From Clostridiales bacterium (lineage in GTDB: Bacteria; Bacillota; Peptococcia; DRI-13; UBA5745): a DNA stretch of 39,118 nt. The position numbers were made by a program, and so were the translations under genes. Positions 1-7,626 of this stretch are shown in pieces. The notes beneath the pieces are model-generated. The model did not search any database and was not told where the DNA came from. It saw only the letters and a list, made by a program, of their open reading frames with translations. Numbering within the stretch: position 1 is the stretch's first letter; every line of letters starts with the position of its first letter. The stretch spans positions 1-39,118 of the forward strand of contig WRIW01000016.1 in NCBI GenBank assembly GCA_009782505.1, given 5' to 3'.

Positions 1-73
1 GCACCGGCAGCGAAGGCCCTCCGCAGCAGTACCCGCAGCGATAGCATTTATGCCCCGGACGCTGTCTCGTCAT
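1..73 (-). CDS. YkgJ-like CxxCxxCC cluster protein, N-terminus only (partial)
   Basis: Only the first 24 codons lie in the window and the gene runs off the left edge. The reading starts at ATG (73-71), just after the stop of the upstream ATPase gene at 77-79. An AGGTGA ribosome binding site overlaps that stop, so the two genes are probably translated together. The visible peptide has Cys at residues 10, 13, 16 and 17 in the arrangement C-x2-C-x2-C-C, followed by GGPSLPV. That spacing is typical of the YkgJ/UPF0153 family of putative metal (Zn or Fe-S) binding proteins, whose function is not well defined. With so little sequence the family call is tentative; the good ribosome site and Cys pattern argue that it is a real gene start. 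Confidence 0.5.
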   Translation of the reverse strand, partial: MTRQRPGHKCYRCGYCCGGPSLPV

Positions 74-76
74 ACT

Positions 77-1495
77 TCACCTGTCGCGAAAGTTTTTTTC
101 AGGCAATGCCGGTTTTTCAAACAAAAGCAAATCACCGCGGTTTGCCGCCAAATCCCGCAACCGATCAGTGAAACCGGATATAGAGAACAGGATGAACCGT
201 TCCGTACGGTTCCCTTTGTTCCAAAGCACCAATTCTTTTTTACTGAGCAGGGATTCAAACACATCGACGTCCATGGGCCGGTTCCGGAACTTGCACTCGC
301 CAAATGTGATCTCGCTGCTGTCGTTGTCCAAGCCAACAATGTCTATCTCATCCTGATTATTCCACCAGCGCCCGAGCTTGCCAATGCGTACCTTCCCTTG
401 CTCGGCAAGCCGCCACATTTCGCTCTGACATATATATTCATATACATACGCTGCGTGATTTTCCACAAAGCTCGCCCGGATCTTATCCATGACAAAAGAC
501 GTGTCAGAGAGCTCTAACCGGGCTTTTTCCGGATAGACGAACAGGAACCAAAATCGCAGAAAGTGGTCTCTGATTCGATACAAGCCCATTTTGCTTCGTT
601 CGGGGTTCTTCTCTGTAACCGGGACTTCCCGTTCGAGTATATGCATATCAATGAGCGTCCTAAGATACTTAGGCATGCTGGTCTCCTTGACGCCCAGATC
701 CGCGCAGATCTTACCCAATCGATGATTACCTGCGGCGATGCTCCGCAAGATGGAGAAATAGCTGCCGATTTCCGACACTTCATGCTGCAGGAGAAAAACA
801 GGCTCCTCAAATAGTAAGCTTTGCCTGTCTAATATATGCCTTTCGATTTCTTGATATATATCCGCATTCCCTTCGAATAATTCGATGTATTTTGGCGTAC
901 CTCCGGTTACGGCGTACCGCTCGACCAGCTCCCTATAGGGCAATCGATCATAAAATTTCCCATAATGCTGAAAATCTATCTGCCGAAGCCTGATCTGTCC
1001 TGTGCGGCGGCCATAGAGGGGGCTGGCGTATGCCAGCGTCTGCGATTCCATCATATGGACGAGGGATCCGCACAGTATGACCATGATATTCTGATTCTGT
1101 AGTAAAGTGTCCCATATCCGTTGAAATATTGTCGGAAAAGCAGGGTTCACTTTGCCAAGGTATTGGAATTCATCGATAGCCAGTACAAGCCGCTCTCTTG
1201 TGATCGATTTCGCCAGGGTTTGAAATAATATATCCCAACTACCGATCTCTGCTTGGGCAAGCAGTTCGTCGCCGGTGTATTCCGCAATGCGGTCTTTCAA
1301 CGCCCGAATGCTTAAATGCTCCGCTTCTTCCGTGGCCAGAAAATACAGGAATGGCTTTCCCCGGGCAAACTCATGGATCAGGGATGTTTTTCCCAAACGG
1401 CGGCGTCCATAGAGAACTACCATCGAGGCATATCCACTCACATACTGCCTTTCAAGGAAGCCCAGTTCTTCTTCACGGTTGATGAATCGTTTCAT
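77..1495 (-). CDS. P-loop ATPase with DUF234-type C-terminus
   Basis: 472-residue protein of the archaeal-type ATPase family (ATPase_2 plus DUF234). Walker A is GRRRLGKTS at residues 30-38 and Walker B is VLAIDEF at 104-110. A winged-helix-like region follows the ATPase core. The C-terminal third contains a D...E..FGECKFR pattern (IDIVGLDNDSSEITFGECKF split by a few residues), which resembles the PD-(D/E)XK nuclease-like fold reported for DUF234. The cellular role of this family is not established, though members often sit in variable genome regions. Start ATG at 1495 is preceded by GGAGGG. The promoter is embedded in a perfect inverted repeat upstream (1512-1565), suggesting tight repression. 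The gene is followed by the partial YkgJ-like gene with no gap to speak of. Confidence 0.85.
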   Translation of the reverse strand: MKRFINREEELGFLERQYVSGYASMVVLYGRRRLGKTSLIHEFARGKPFLYFLATEEAEHLSIRALKDRIAEYTGDELLAQAEIGSWDILFQTLAKSITRERLVLAIDEFQYLGKVNPAFPTIFQRIWDTLLQNQNIMVILCGSLVHMMESQTLAYASPLYGRRTGQIRLRQIDFQHYGKFYDRLPYRELVERYAVTGGTPKYIELFEGNADIYQEIERHILDRQSLLFEEPVFLLQHEVSEIGSYFSILRSIAAGNHRLGKICADLGVKETSMPKYLRTLIDMHILEREVPVTEKNPERSKMGLYRIRDHFLRFWFLFVYPEKARLELSDTSFVMDKIRASFVENHAAYVYEYICQSEMWRLAEQGKVRIGKLGRWWNNQDEIDIVGLDNDSSEITFGECKFRNRPMDVDVFESLLSKKELVLWNKGNRTERFILFSISGFTDRLRDLAANRGDLLLFEKPALPEKNFRDR

Positions 1496-1511
1496 GCCCG
1501 CCCTCCGCGAT

Positions 1512-1565
1512 AAGTTATGCTTGTAATAATTATACTACGGGGCATAATTATTACAAGCATAACTT
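1512..1565 (-). promoter_or_regulatory. Promoter inside a 22-bp perfect inverted repeat (putative operator)
   Basis: Arms 1512-1533 and 1544-1565 are exact reverse complements (22 bp each) around a 10-nt centre. Read on the minus strand the repeat contains TTGTAA (1556-1551), a 16-nt spacer and a consensus TATAAT (1534-1529), ending about 35 nt before the ATPase start codon. The -35 hexamer lies within one arm; the -10 is five bases in the other arm plus one in the centre. A repressor bound here would cover the whole promoter. A termination role is less likely because no T-run follows the hairpin and the A+T-rich arms would form a weak RNA stem. Confidence 0.7.
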
Positions 1566-1592
1566 TTTACTCGAATCACGATTCAGCCGACG

Positions 1593-2345
1593 CTACATAA
1601 ACGCCCGCGCCATAGCCGGCGCGACGATGTGTATGACGATATCGGTGGTGAAGTGGGCGATCATAGCGGAGGCCAGCCCCTTCTTCCAATAAAGCCATCC
1701 ATAAACCACGCCGCCTATGCTGTTGAGCACGATAGCCCTGGCGACTATCTTCCCGGTAATCTCCATCAGCGCGCTGGTGGCGGGCAGATGCCCCAGGCCA
1801 AACAACACATTCGATAGAAGGATAGCCGCCCACACGCCCCAACTCGCCGGCGACCCTTTGTCCGTCTTCCTGGCCAACGAGAAGAGCCAGATGAAAAGGG
1901 TCATGACAAAGAGCCTCATCAGCACCTCTTCGGCGAAGCCGCCGTAGAAAGACGCCAGCAAGGCCGCCCAGGTCGGGATATTAACCTCCTGATGGGCCAG
2001 CGAAGCTGAGAAACCCAGAAACCCCAGGTCGCCCAGCACGATGAGTACGCCGCAGCCAAAGCCCCAAATGGTAGATAAACGCAGCACCTCCATGAATCTG
2101 TCCCATTTATCCGGGCCTTCGAAGACCGGCAGGTCGAACCCTACCTTCCGGGCGAGGAGCAGACCAAGGAACGCCGCCACAGAGAAGATGACCAGCCCCT
2201 GGACCAGGGCGCCGATATATAAGGATAAGCCCATGTCCGCCAGCTCAGGAGTAAGGGCTACTTGGTAGGGAATCACCAGTAAGGACGCAAGGGCGCATGC
2301 CCCCGCTAAGATGGAGAACGTTTTCCAGTTGATGATATTTTTCAT
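1593..2345 (-). CDS. CPBP family intramembrane glutamic protease
   Basis: 250-residue polytopic membrane protein with the CPBP (Abi/Rce1-type) motifs in order: EEVLMR (Glu139-Glu140...Arg144), a GLGHLPA block with His186, and a final block GLASAMIAHFTTD with His231. These match the catalytic Glu/His set of the family, which includes the Rce1 prenyl-protein protease and bacterial proteins linked to bacteriocin self-immunity or protein maturation; the substrate here is unknown. About seven hydrophobic segments can be seen. I chose the ATG at 2345; a frame extension to 2399 would overlap the dnaJ end. The ribosome site is weak (GTGAAAAG). It lies 28 nt after dnaJ on the same strand, so it may be read through from the heat-shock operon, but no functional link is implied. 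Confidence 0.85.
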   Translation of the reverse strand: MKNIINWKTFSILAGACALASLLVIPYQVALTPELADMGLSLYIGALVQGLVIFSVAAFLGLLLARKVGFDLPVFEGPDKWDRFMEVLRLSTIWGFGCGVLIVLGDLGFLGFSASLAHQEVNIPTWAALLASFYGGFAEEVLMRLFVMTLFIWLFSLARKTDKGSPASWGVWAAILLSNVLFGLGHLPATSALMEITGKIVARAIVLNSIGGVVYGWLYWKKGLASAMIAHFTTDIVIHIVAPAMARAFM

Positions 2346-2373
2346 CTTTTCACACTTATCCGTTTTATAACGC

Positions 2374-3522
2374 TTAGTCCTTATCGAACATACGCTCAAA
2401 GAAGCCTTTTTTGTCCGACTTTGACGGGGAGCGGTAGTTCTCCTGCCCGGAGCTGGAGTCGAAATCCTTGAGCAGTTCCTTCTGCTTCTGGCTCAGCTTA
2501 GTGGGCGTCGCCACGATGACCCGTACCAACTGGTCCCCGCGGCCATTGCCCCGCAGATGGGGGATGCCTTTGCCCTTCAGGCGCAGCAAGGTATGGGTCT
2601 GCACCCCTTCCGGCACCTTCAGCGTAGCCTTGCCGTCCAGGGTATCCACCTTGACTTCCGCCCCCAGGGCCGCCTGGGTGAATGTGACCGGCATCTCCAT
2701 ATAGACGTCGTTTTCCCGCCGATCAAAGAGCTTGTGGGGCCGCACCCTTACGAATATATACAGATCCCCGGAGGGCCCTCCCCTGGCTCCCGCCTCGCCT
2801 TCGCCCGTGAGGCGGATCCTGGAATCGTTGTCCACGCCTGCCGGTATCTTCACTTTGATCGTTTTGCGCTTGCGGAGCCTTCCGGCGCCGCCGCAGTCCG
2901 GGCAAGGGGTCTCGATCACAACGCCTTCACCCCCGCAGTCCGGGCAGGGCCGCACCGACTGGAAGGAACCCAGGGGCGTCCTCTGCATAGTCTTGACCTG
3001 GCCCGTGCCGCCGCACTTCTCGCAGCGCTTCTTCGTCGTGCCTTCCTTCGCTCCGGTCCCCTGGCAGCGGCTGCAGCTCTCGGCCCGTACCACTTCCACA
3101 TCACGCTCCACGCCGAAGGCGGCTTCCTCGAAGGCGAGCTCCACGTCCTTGCGCATATCCGCGCCCCGGGCGGGGCCCCTCGCCCTGGCGCCGCCCCCCA
3201 TGCCGCCCAGGTCTGTGAACATGTCAAATATATCGCCAAATCCACCGAAGCCGCCGAAATCGCCGAAGCCGCCAAAGCCGCCGCCCCCTGCCTGGCCGTC
3301 CACGCCGGCATGGCCGAATTGGTCGTAGCGGGCCCGCTTATCCCCGTCGCTGAGGACCTCATAGGCTTCGTTGATTTCCTTAAACTTGCTTTCAGCCTCT
3401 TTATCGCCGGGATTCTTATCCGGATGGTACTGCATAGCCAGCTTGCGATATGCTTTTTTCAAATCGGCGTCCTGGACGCTCTTCTGAACGCCCAGGACTT
3501 CATAATAATCCCGCTTCGCCAT
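2374..3522 (-). CDS. dnaJ: Chaperone DnaJ (Hsp40)
   Basis: 382-residue type I DnaJ, the co-chaperone that delivers unfolded clients to DnaK and stimulates its ATPase. Domains in order are the J domain with HPD at residues 33-35, a long Gly/Phe linker (about 75-120) and four CxxCxGxG zinc motifs with Cys at 150/153, 167/170, 193/196 and 207/210. The C-terminal substrate-binding beta domains follow, ending in an acidic/basic tail. Length is normal. It is the last chaperone gene of hrcA-grpE-dnaK-dnaJ, starting 2 nt after the dnaK stop, with AAGGA upstream. Expression should follow the CIRCE operator ahead of hrcA, since no separate promoter is visible in the dnaK-dnaJ junction. Confidence 0.98.
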   Translation of the reverse strand: MAKRDYYEVLGVQKSVQDADLKKAYRKLAMQYHPDKNPGDKEAESKFKEINEAYEVLSDGDKRARYDQFGHAGVDGQAGGGGFGGFGDFGGFGGFGDIFDMFTDLGGMGGGARARGPARGADMRKDVELAFEEAAFGVERDVEVVRAESCSRCQGTGAKEGTTKKRCEKCGGTGQVKTMQRTPLGSFQSVRPCPDCGGEGVVIETPCPDCGGAGRLRKRKTIKVKIPAGVDNDSRIRLTGEGEAGARGGPSGDLYIFVRVRPHKLFDRRENDVYMEMPVTFTQAALGAEVKVDTLDGKATLKVPEGVQTHTLLRLKGKGIPHLRGNGRGDQLVRVIVATPTKLSQKQKELLKDFDSSSGQENYRSPSKSDKKGFFERMFDKD

Positions 3523-3524
3523 GA

Positions 3525-5378
3525 TTACTGATCGTCCTTCACTTCAAAGTCCGCGTCCACTACATTGTCGTCACCGGCGCCGCCGCTTCCGCTCCCGCCA
3601 TCCGGGCCGGGCTCCTGCGTATAGGCGCCCTCGGCGTCCTGGCCACCCGCCTGCTGGTACAGCTTGGCGGATATGGCGTGGAGGGCGTTGGTCAGCTCCT
3701 CGGTTTTCTCCTTCATCCCTTCAAAGTCGTTGGCCTCGATGACTTTCTTCAGCTCCCCTATGGCTTCCTCCGCCTTGGCTTTCTCCTCGTCGGTAGCCTT
3801 GTCGCCAACGTCTTTGAGCATTTTCTCCGCCTGATAGATCATATTGTCGGCGGTGTTCCTGACCTCGGCTTCTTCCTTCCGGCGCTGGTCTTCGGCGGCG
3901 TTTTGCTCCGCCTCCTTCACCATGCGCTGGATCTCCTCGTCGGTGAGCCCGGTCCTGGCATTGATGGTGATGGCCTGGGCCTGGCCCGTCCCCAGGTCCT
4001 TCGCGGATACGTTGACAATGCCGTTGGCGTCGATGTCAAATTTTACCTCGATCTGGGGGACGCCCCTTGGCGCCGGCGCGATGCCGGATAGTTGGAACCG
4101 GCCAAGGGTCTTGTTGTAGTTCGCCATCTCCCGCTCGCCCTGAAGGACGTGGATATCCACGGAGGGCTGGTTGTCGCTGGCGGTGGAGAATATCTGGCTC
4201 TTCGATGTGGGGATGGTGGTATTCTTATCGATAAGCCTGGTAAATACGCCGCCAAGGGTCTCGATGCCCAGGGACAGGGGCGTGACGTCCAGGAGCACTA
4301 CATCCTTGACGTCGCCGGCCAGCACGCCGGCTTGTATGGCGGCGCCGATGGCAACGCACTCGTCAGGGTTGATCCCCTTGAAAGGCTCCTGCCCCATCAG
4401 ATCCTTGATGGCCTCCTGCACCATAGGCACCCTGGTGGAGCCGCCCACCAGCAATACCTTGTGGACGTCCGAAGCTTTCATCTCCGCATCCTTCAGCGCC
4501 TTCCTGGTGCATTCCAGCGTCAGATCCACCAGGTCGCGTATCATGTCCTCAAATTTCGCCCTGGACAAGGTCAGATCCATATGGACAGGCCCGTCCGCCG
4601 TAGCTGTGATGAAAGGCAGGTTGATTTGCGTAGTCATCAAGGTGGACAGCTCCAGCTTGGCTTTCTCCGCCGCCTCCTTCAGGCGCTGCACGGCCATCTT
4701 GTCGCTCTTAAGATCCACGCCGCTTGTCTTCTTGAACTCAGCGATCATCCAGTCGATGACCCTTTGGTCGAAGTCGTCGCCGCCCAGGCGGTTATTCCCA
4801 TTGGTGGCCTTGACCTCAAACACGCCGTCGCCGATATCCAGGATGGATACGTCGAAGGTCCCTCCCCCTAAGTCGTAGACGAGGATGGTCTGGTCGCCTT
4901 CCTTATCGATGCCGTAAGCCAGGGAAGCAGCCGTGGGCTCGTTGATGATGCGCAGCACTTCCATGCCGGCGATCTGCCCGGCGTCCCGGGTAGCCTGGCG
5001 CTGGCTGTCGGTGAAGTATGCCGGAACCGTGATCACCGCCTGGGTGATCTTCTCCCCGAGATAAGCTTCCGCGTCCGTCTTCATCTTCTGCAGGACCATG
5101 GCGGATATCTCCTGGGGCGTGTAGGTCTTGTCGTCGATCTTCACCTTGAATTCGCTGCCCATTTCCCTCTTGATGGATTGGATCGTGCGGTCCGCGTTGG
5201 TGATGGCCTGACGCTTCGCCACCTGGCCCACCAGCTTCTCGCCCCCTTTGGAAAAAGCGACCACGGAGGGCGTCGTCCTCGCCCCTTCCGAATTTGGGAT
5301 GACTACCGCTTCGCCGCCTTCCATGAAAGCGACGCATGAATTTGTGGTTCCTAAGTCAATGCCGATTACTTTTGCCAC
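3525..5378 (-). CDS. dnaK: Chaperone DnaK (Hsp70)
   Basis: 617-residue Hsp70, the ATP-driven chaperone of the cytoplasm. The N-terminal nucleotide-binding domain begins [14 protein letters not shown] and contains the phosphate loop [12 protein letters not shown] and the LVGGSTRVP block. The substrate-binding domain and helical lid follow, then a Gly-rich linker and a short acidic tail ending DDQ. Two GTG codons could start the gene, at 5387 and 5378. I chose 5378 because it gives the family's canonical N-terminus and leaves AGGAAGGTG at proper spacing; the codon at 5387 sits inside that ribosome site. The gene is 15 nt downstream of grpE and 2 nt upstream of dnaJ. Confidence 0.98.
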   Translation of the reverse strand: MAKVIGIDLGTTNSCVAFMEGGEAVVIPNSEGARTTPSVVAFSKGGEKLVGQVAKRQAITNADRTIQSIKREMGSEFKVKIDDKTYTPQEISAMVLQKMKTDAEAYLGEKITQAVITVPAYFTDSQRQATRDAGQIAGMEVLRIINEPTAASLAYGIDKEGDQTILVYDLGGGTFDVSILDIGDGVFEVKATNGNNRLGGDDFDQRVIDWMIAEFKKTSGVDLKSDKMAVQRLKEAAEKAKLELSTLMTTQINLPFITATADGPVHMDLTLSRAKFEDMIRDLVDLTLECTRKALKDAEMKASDVHKVLLVGGSTRVPMVQEAIKDLMGQEPFKGINPDECVAIGAAIQAGVLAGDVKDVVLLDVTPLSLGIETLGGVFTRLIDKNTTIPTSKSQIFSTASDNQPSVDIHVLQGEREMANYNKTLGRFQLSGIAPAPRGVPQIEVKFDIDANGIVNVSAKDLGTGQAQAITINARTGLTDEEIQRMVKEAEQNAAEDQRRKEEAEVRNTADNMIYQAEKMLKDVGDKATDEEKAKAEEAIGELKKVIEANDFEGMKEKTEELTNALHAISAKLYQQAGGQDAEGAYTQEPGPDGGSGSGGAGDDNVVDADFEVKDDQ

Positions 5379-5393
5379 AGTTTTCACCTTCCT

Positions 5394-6098
5394 TTACATA
5401 TCTTTCGCGACCTGCACCATCGACGGCCGCAGTACTTTGTCCTTGAACATGTATCCCTTGCGCATGACCATCACGACCTGATTGTCTTCCTGGCCCTCCG
5501 CCCGGCTTACGGTCATCACCGCCTCGTGGATATTGGGGTCAAACATCGCGCCGACCGCCGGTATCTCCGCCAGGCCTTCCTGGCCGAGGATATCCGTCAG
5601 CTGCTTATGGATCATGAGGAAACCTTCCGCCACGCCTTTCGCTTCCGGGCTGGAACCCGCCAGGGCCACGGCTGCCGCGTCCAGATTGTCCATCACGGGG
5701 ATCAGCTTTTCCACGACGCTCTGGGAGGCGTAGCGGCTCCAGTCCTGCTTATCCCGCAGGGTACGCTTCCGAAAGTTGTCGAAGTCGGCGGTGAGGCGCA
5801 AAAGCTGATCTTTCAGCTGCTCAGCCTCCTGCCGGGGGTCCGTACCATTGGCGCCCGCTTCTTCGCCCTCAGCGCCTTCCGCGCCGACTGCGCCTTCCGC
5901 GCCAACCGCGCCCGCCGCCTCATCGCCGCCGTTCTCAGCGCCCGCTCCCGCTGCGTTTCCAGCGGCTTCCCCACCGCTGACGCCATTGTCGCCCATCGTG
6001 TCTTCCGGGGCCTCGCCCCCGGCGTCTTCCCGCGCCTTCTTTGAAGCGGCGACCTTCACTTTTACATCTTTATCGTCTTTACTGTTTTTTATGCTCAA
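5394..6098 (-). CDS. grpE: Nucleotide exchange factor GrpE
   Basis: GrpE releases ADP from DnaK. The conserved part starts near the EAEQLKDQLLRLTADF coiled coil, continues through FDNFRKRTLRD and ends with the beta domain MRKGYMFKDKVLRPSMVQVA. It is preceded by about 85 residues of low-complexity Ala/Gly/Glu sequence with several GAEGA and GAVGAEG units, longer than in most GrpE proteins. The start is uncertain. A GTG at 6152 gives 252 residues but has no ribosome site. A TTG at 6098 gives 234 residues and has a strong GAGGGAGG 10 nt upstream, so I prefer it. The gene lies between hrcA and dnaK in the CIRCE-controlled operon. Confidence 0.95.
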   Translation of the reverse strand: MSIKNSKDDKDVKVKVAASKKAREDAGGEAPEDTMGDNGVSGGEAAGNAAGAGAENGGDEAAGAVGAEGAVGAEGAEGEEAGANGTDPRQEAEQLKDQLLRLTADFDNFRKRTLRDKQDWSRYASQSVVEKLIPVMDNLDAAAVALAGSSPEAKGVAEGFLMIHKQLTDILGQEGLAEIPAVGAMFDPNIHEAVMTVSRAEGQEDNQVVMVMRKGYMFKDKVLRPSMVQVAKDM

Positions 6099-6161
6099 TC
6101 GATCAATGCCTCCCTCGTGGATTTCGTCGCTTCCGGGCTTCGCCCGCTTCACCGACGCGCG

Positions 6162-7196
6162 TTACTTCGGCTTCAGCCCTTCGGACAGGTAGCGACTCAT
6201 GTAGTCCAGCAGGCTGATGTTTCGGGAGTAGTCCATCCGCGTCGGGCCCAGCAGCCCTATCCGACCCATGACGCGTCCATTGATGTGGTAAGTCGCCGTC
6301 ACCAGGCTGCAGGCCGATAGGTTCTCATACTCGTTTTCCGTCCCGATCTTGATGGATATAGGCCTGCTTTCCCCTTCGTCCATATTCATCATCAGGTCTT
6401 CCATGATCCGTTGCTCTTCCAGCAAGGAGAGGACCTGCCTGACTTTATCCACATCCCGGAACTCCGGCTGGTTCATGATATTTAACGTACCGCTCAGATA
6501 AAGCTTCCGCTCGTACTCCACCGTCAGGGTGTCTTCGATGACGTCCAGTATCTCCTTTAGCAGATGTATCTGTCCCTCCCACTGGCTGCGAACGGTCTTC
6601 AGGGACAGCTTCCGCCACTGGGCCACGGTGAGGCCGCATACAGCCTGCCTTAACATATCCGCCATCTCGCCGATCTCCCGCTCGGACAAAGGCTTTTCCA
6701 ACTCGATGACCTGATGCTCCACATGCCCGTTATCCAAAACCAGGATCAGTACCATACGCCTGTCGCCCACCGGCAGCAGCTGGATATGGGTCAGTACATT
6801 CTGGCTGTAGGTGGACAATATCAGCACCGCCGTATGCCTGCTTATCTGGGATAAAAGCCGCACCGCCCCCTGGACGATGTCTTCCTTGGCGCGTATCTCG
6901 TCCCTCAGGTTCTTCCGGATGAAGTTCTTTATCTCGTTGGTGAGGTTCTCCTTCTCCATGAGATAATCCACGTAGTAGCGGTATCCGAACTGTGAAGGTA
7001 TGCGCCCGGCGGAGGTGTGGGGCTGCTCGATGAGGCCCAGGTCTTCCAGATCCGCCATCTCGTTGCGGATAGTGGCGGGGCTTACCCCCAAGTCATACTT
7101 CTTGGTGATCGTCCTCGACCCCACCGGCTCCGCGGTAGCGATATAGTCCAGGATGATGGCTTCCAACACCTTCTTTTTGCGATCTTCAAGTTGCAT
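6162..7196 (-). CDS. hrcA: Heat-inducible transcription repressor HrcA
   Basis: 344-residue repressor of class I heat-shock genes. It binds the CIRCE inverted repeat and is kept active by GroEL. The N-terminal winged helix includes VSPATIRNEMADLEDLG, followed by the conserved HTSAGRIPSQFGYRYYVDYL segment and then the GAF-like dimerisation domain. Length is typical. ATG at 7196 is preceded by GAGGAGGTG. A perfect CIRCE lies about 105 nt upstream of the start codon and just downstream of a sigma-A promoter, so the gene represses its own operon (hrcA-grpE-dnaK-dnaJ). groESL, the other usual HrcA target, is not in the window. Confidence 0.98.
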   Translation of the reverse strand: MQLEDRKKKVLEAIILDYIATAEPVGSRTITKKYDLGVSPATIRNEMADLEDLGLIEQPHTSAGRIPSQFGYRYYVDYLMEKENLTNEIKNFIRKNLRDEIRAKEDIVQGAVRLLSQISRHTAVLILSTYSQNVLTHIQLLPVGDRRMVLILVLDNGHVEHQVIELEKPLSEREIGEMADMLRQAVCGLTVAQWRKLSLKTVRSQWEGQIHLLKEILDVIEDTLTVEYERKLYLSGTLNIMNQPEFRDVDKVRQVLSLLEEQRIMEDLMMNMDEGESRPISIKIGTENEYENLSACSLVTATYHINGRVMGRIGLLGPTRMDYSRNISLLDYMSRYLSEGLKPK

Positions 7197-7301
7197 ACGG
7201 TATCCCCCACCTCCTCTCGCTTATGCGATTTGACTCCCGGCAGCGCTTGTCTTGCCGGAAGGGGCACCTACAAGCGGCATACCGCCGGTTTCATCATACT
7301 G

Positions 7302-7328
7302 TTAGCACTCGATCATTTCGAGTGCTAA
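7302..7328 (-). promoter_or_regulatory. CIRCE operator (HrcA binding site)
   Basis: TTAGCACTC and GAGTGCTAA arms, exactly the CIRCE consensus, separated by 9 nt. The site lies immediately downstream of the predicted transcription start of the hrcA operon, so bound HrcA would block transcription initiation, and the operator would also be in the 5' leader of the mRNA. Confidence 0.97.
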
Positions 7329-7341
7329 TGACTACACGTTC

Positions 7342-7370
7342 AATTTACCATGGAAAAAAAACCTTGTCAA
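7342..7370 (-). promoter_or_regulatory. Sigma-A promoter of the hrcA operon
   Basis: On the minus strand a perfect TTGACA (7370-7365), a 17-nt spacer with an A/T tract and TAAATT (7347-7342). The predicted start of transcription falls near 7335, a few bases before the CIRCE element. This is the standard arrangement for HrcA-repressed operons. Confidence 0.85.
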
Positions 7371-7396
7371 TAGAAAAGTCAAAAAAGGTCAGATTT

Positions 7397-7428
7397 ATTC
7401 TTTGCCATTCTTTGCCTAATTCTTTGCC
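7397..7428. repeat. Three short direct repeats ATTCTTTGCC
   Basis: Exact 10-nt units at 7397-7406, 7407-7416 and 7419-7428; the first two abut and the third follows after 2 nt. They lie 27 nt upstream of the hrcA operon -35 box. They could be a regulator site or simple slippage; nothing distinguishes the two. Confidence 0.6.
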
Positions 7429-7447
7429 GCGGCTGCGCGCCGCTTTT

Positions 7448-7540
7448 ACTACGATAAAAGAAGCGGCTCTGAAGCAAATCATGGACAATCAGTATTACGC
7501 CAAACCCAGATATTTCTCGAAGAAGCATGGTAAGAGTTAA
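7448..7540 (+). pseudogene. Possible C-terminal remnant of an AAA-ATPase/PD-(D/E)XK gene
   Basis: An open reading of about 30 codons ending at TAA 7538-7540 encodes TTIKEAALKQIMDNQYYAKP and then a basic tail. The ALKQI...YYAKPRYF pattern resembles the region near the end of AAA-ATPase_like proteins with a C-terminal PDDEXK_9 nuclease-like domain, which are common in anaerobic Firmicutes. There is no start codon with a ribosome site and no upstream domain, so it would be a decayed fragment. This rests on family memory, not a search, and the stretch could be plain intergenic DNA. Confidence 0.3.
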
Positions 7541-7552
7541 TAATAGTGTATC

Positions 7553-7576
7553 GTTTTTCCTTTTCAAAGGAAAAAC
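7553..7576. promoter_or_regulatory. 11-bp perfect palindrome upstream of AAA/DUF4143 ATPase
   Basis: GTTTTTCCTTT (7553-7563) and AAAGGAAAAAC (7566-7576) are exact reverse complements separated by TC. The repeat ends 50 nt before the ATPase start codon. The 2-nt gap is too small for an RNA hairpin loop without opening base pairs, so a DNA-level operator is more likely. Promoter hexamers near it are not clear. Confidence 0.5.
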
Positions 7577-7626
7577 TATTGATTTTCTGAAGTTTTTCCC
7601 ATATGATGTACGCGGAGGTGACTATC

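Noticed and set aside
2557-3531. Open frame of 324 codons antisense to dnaJ
   Set aside because: It mirrors the Gly-rich and zinc-motif codons of dnaJ; no independent evidence.
5376-5400. A second CIRCE or promoter ahead of dnaK
   Set aside because: The 15-nt grpE-dnaK gap holds only a ribosome site.
7397-7428. CRISPR-like repeats
   Set aside because: Units are 10 nt with 0-2 nt between them; there are no spacers and no cas genes.
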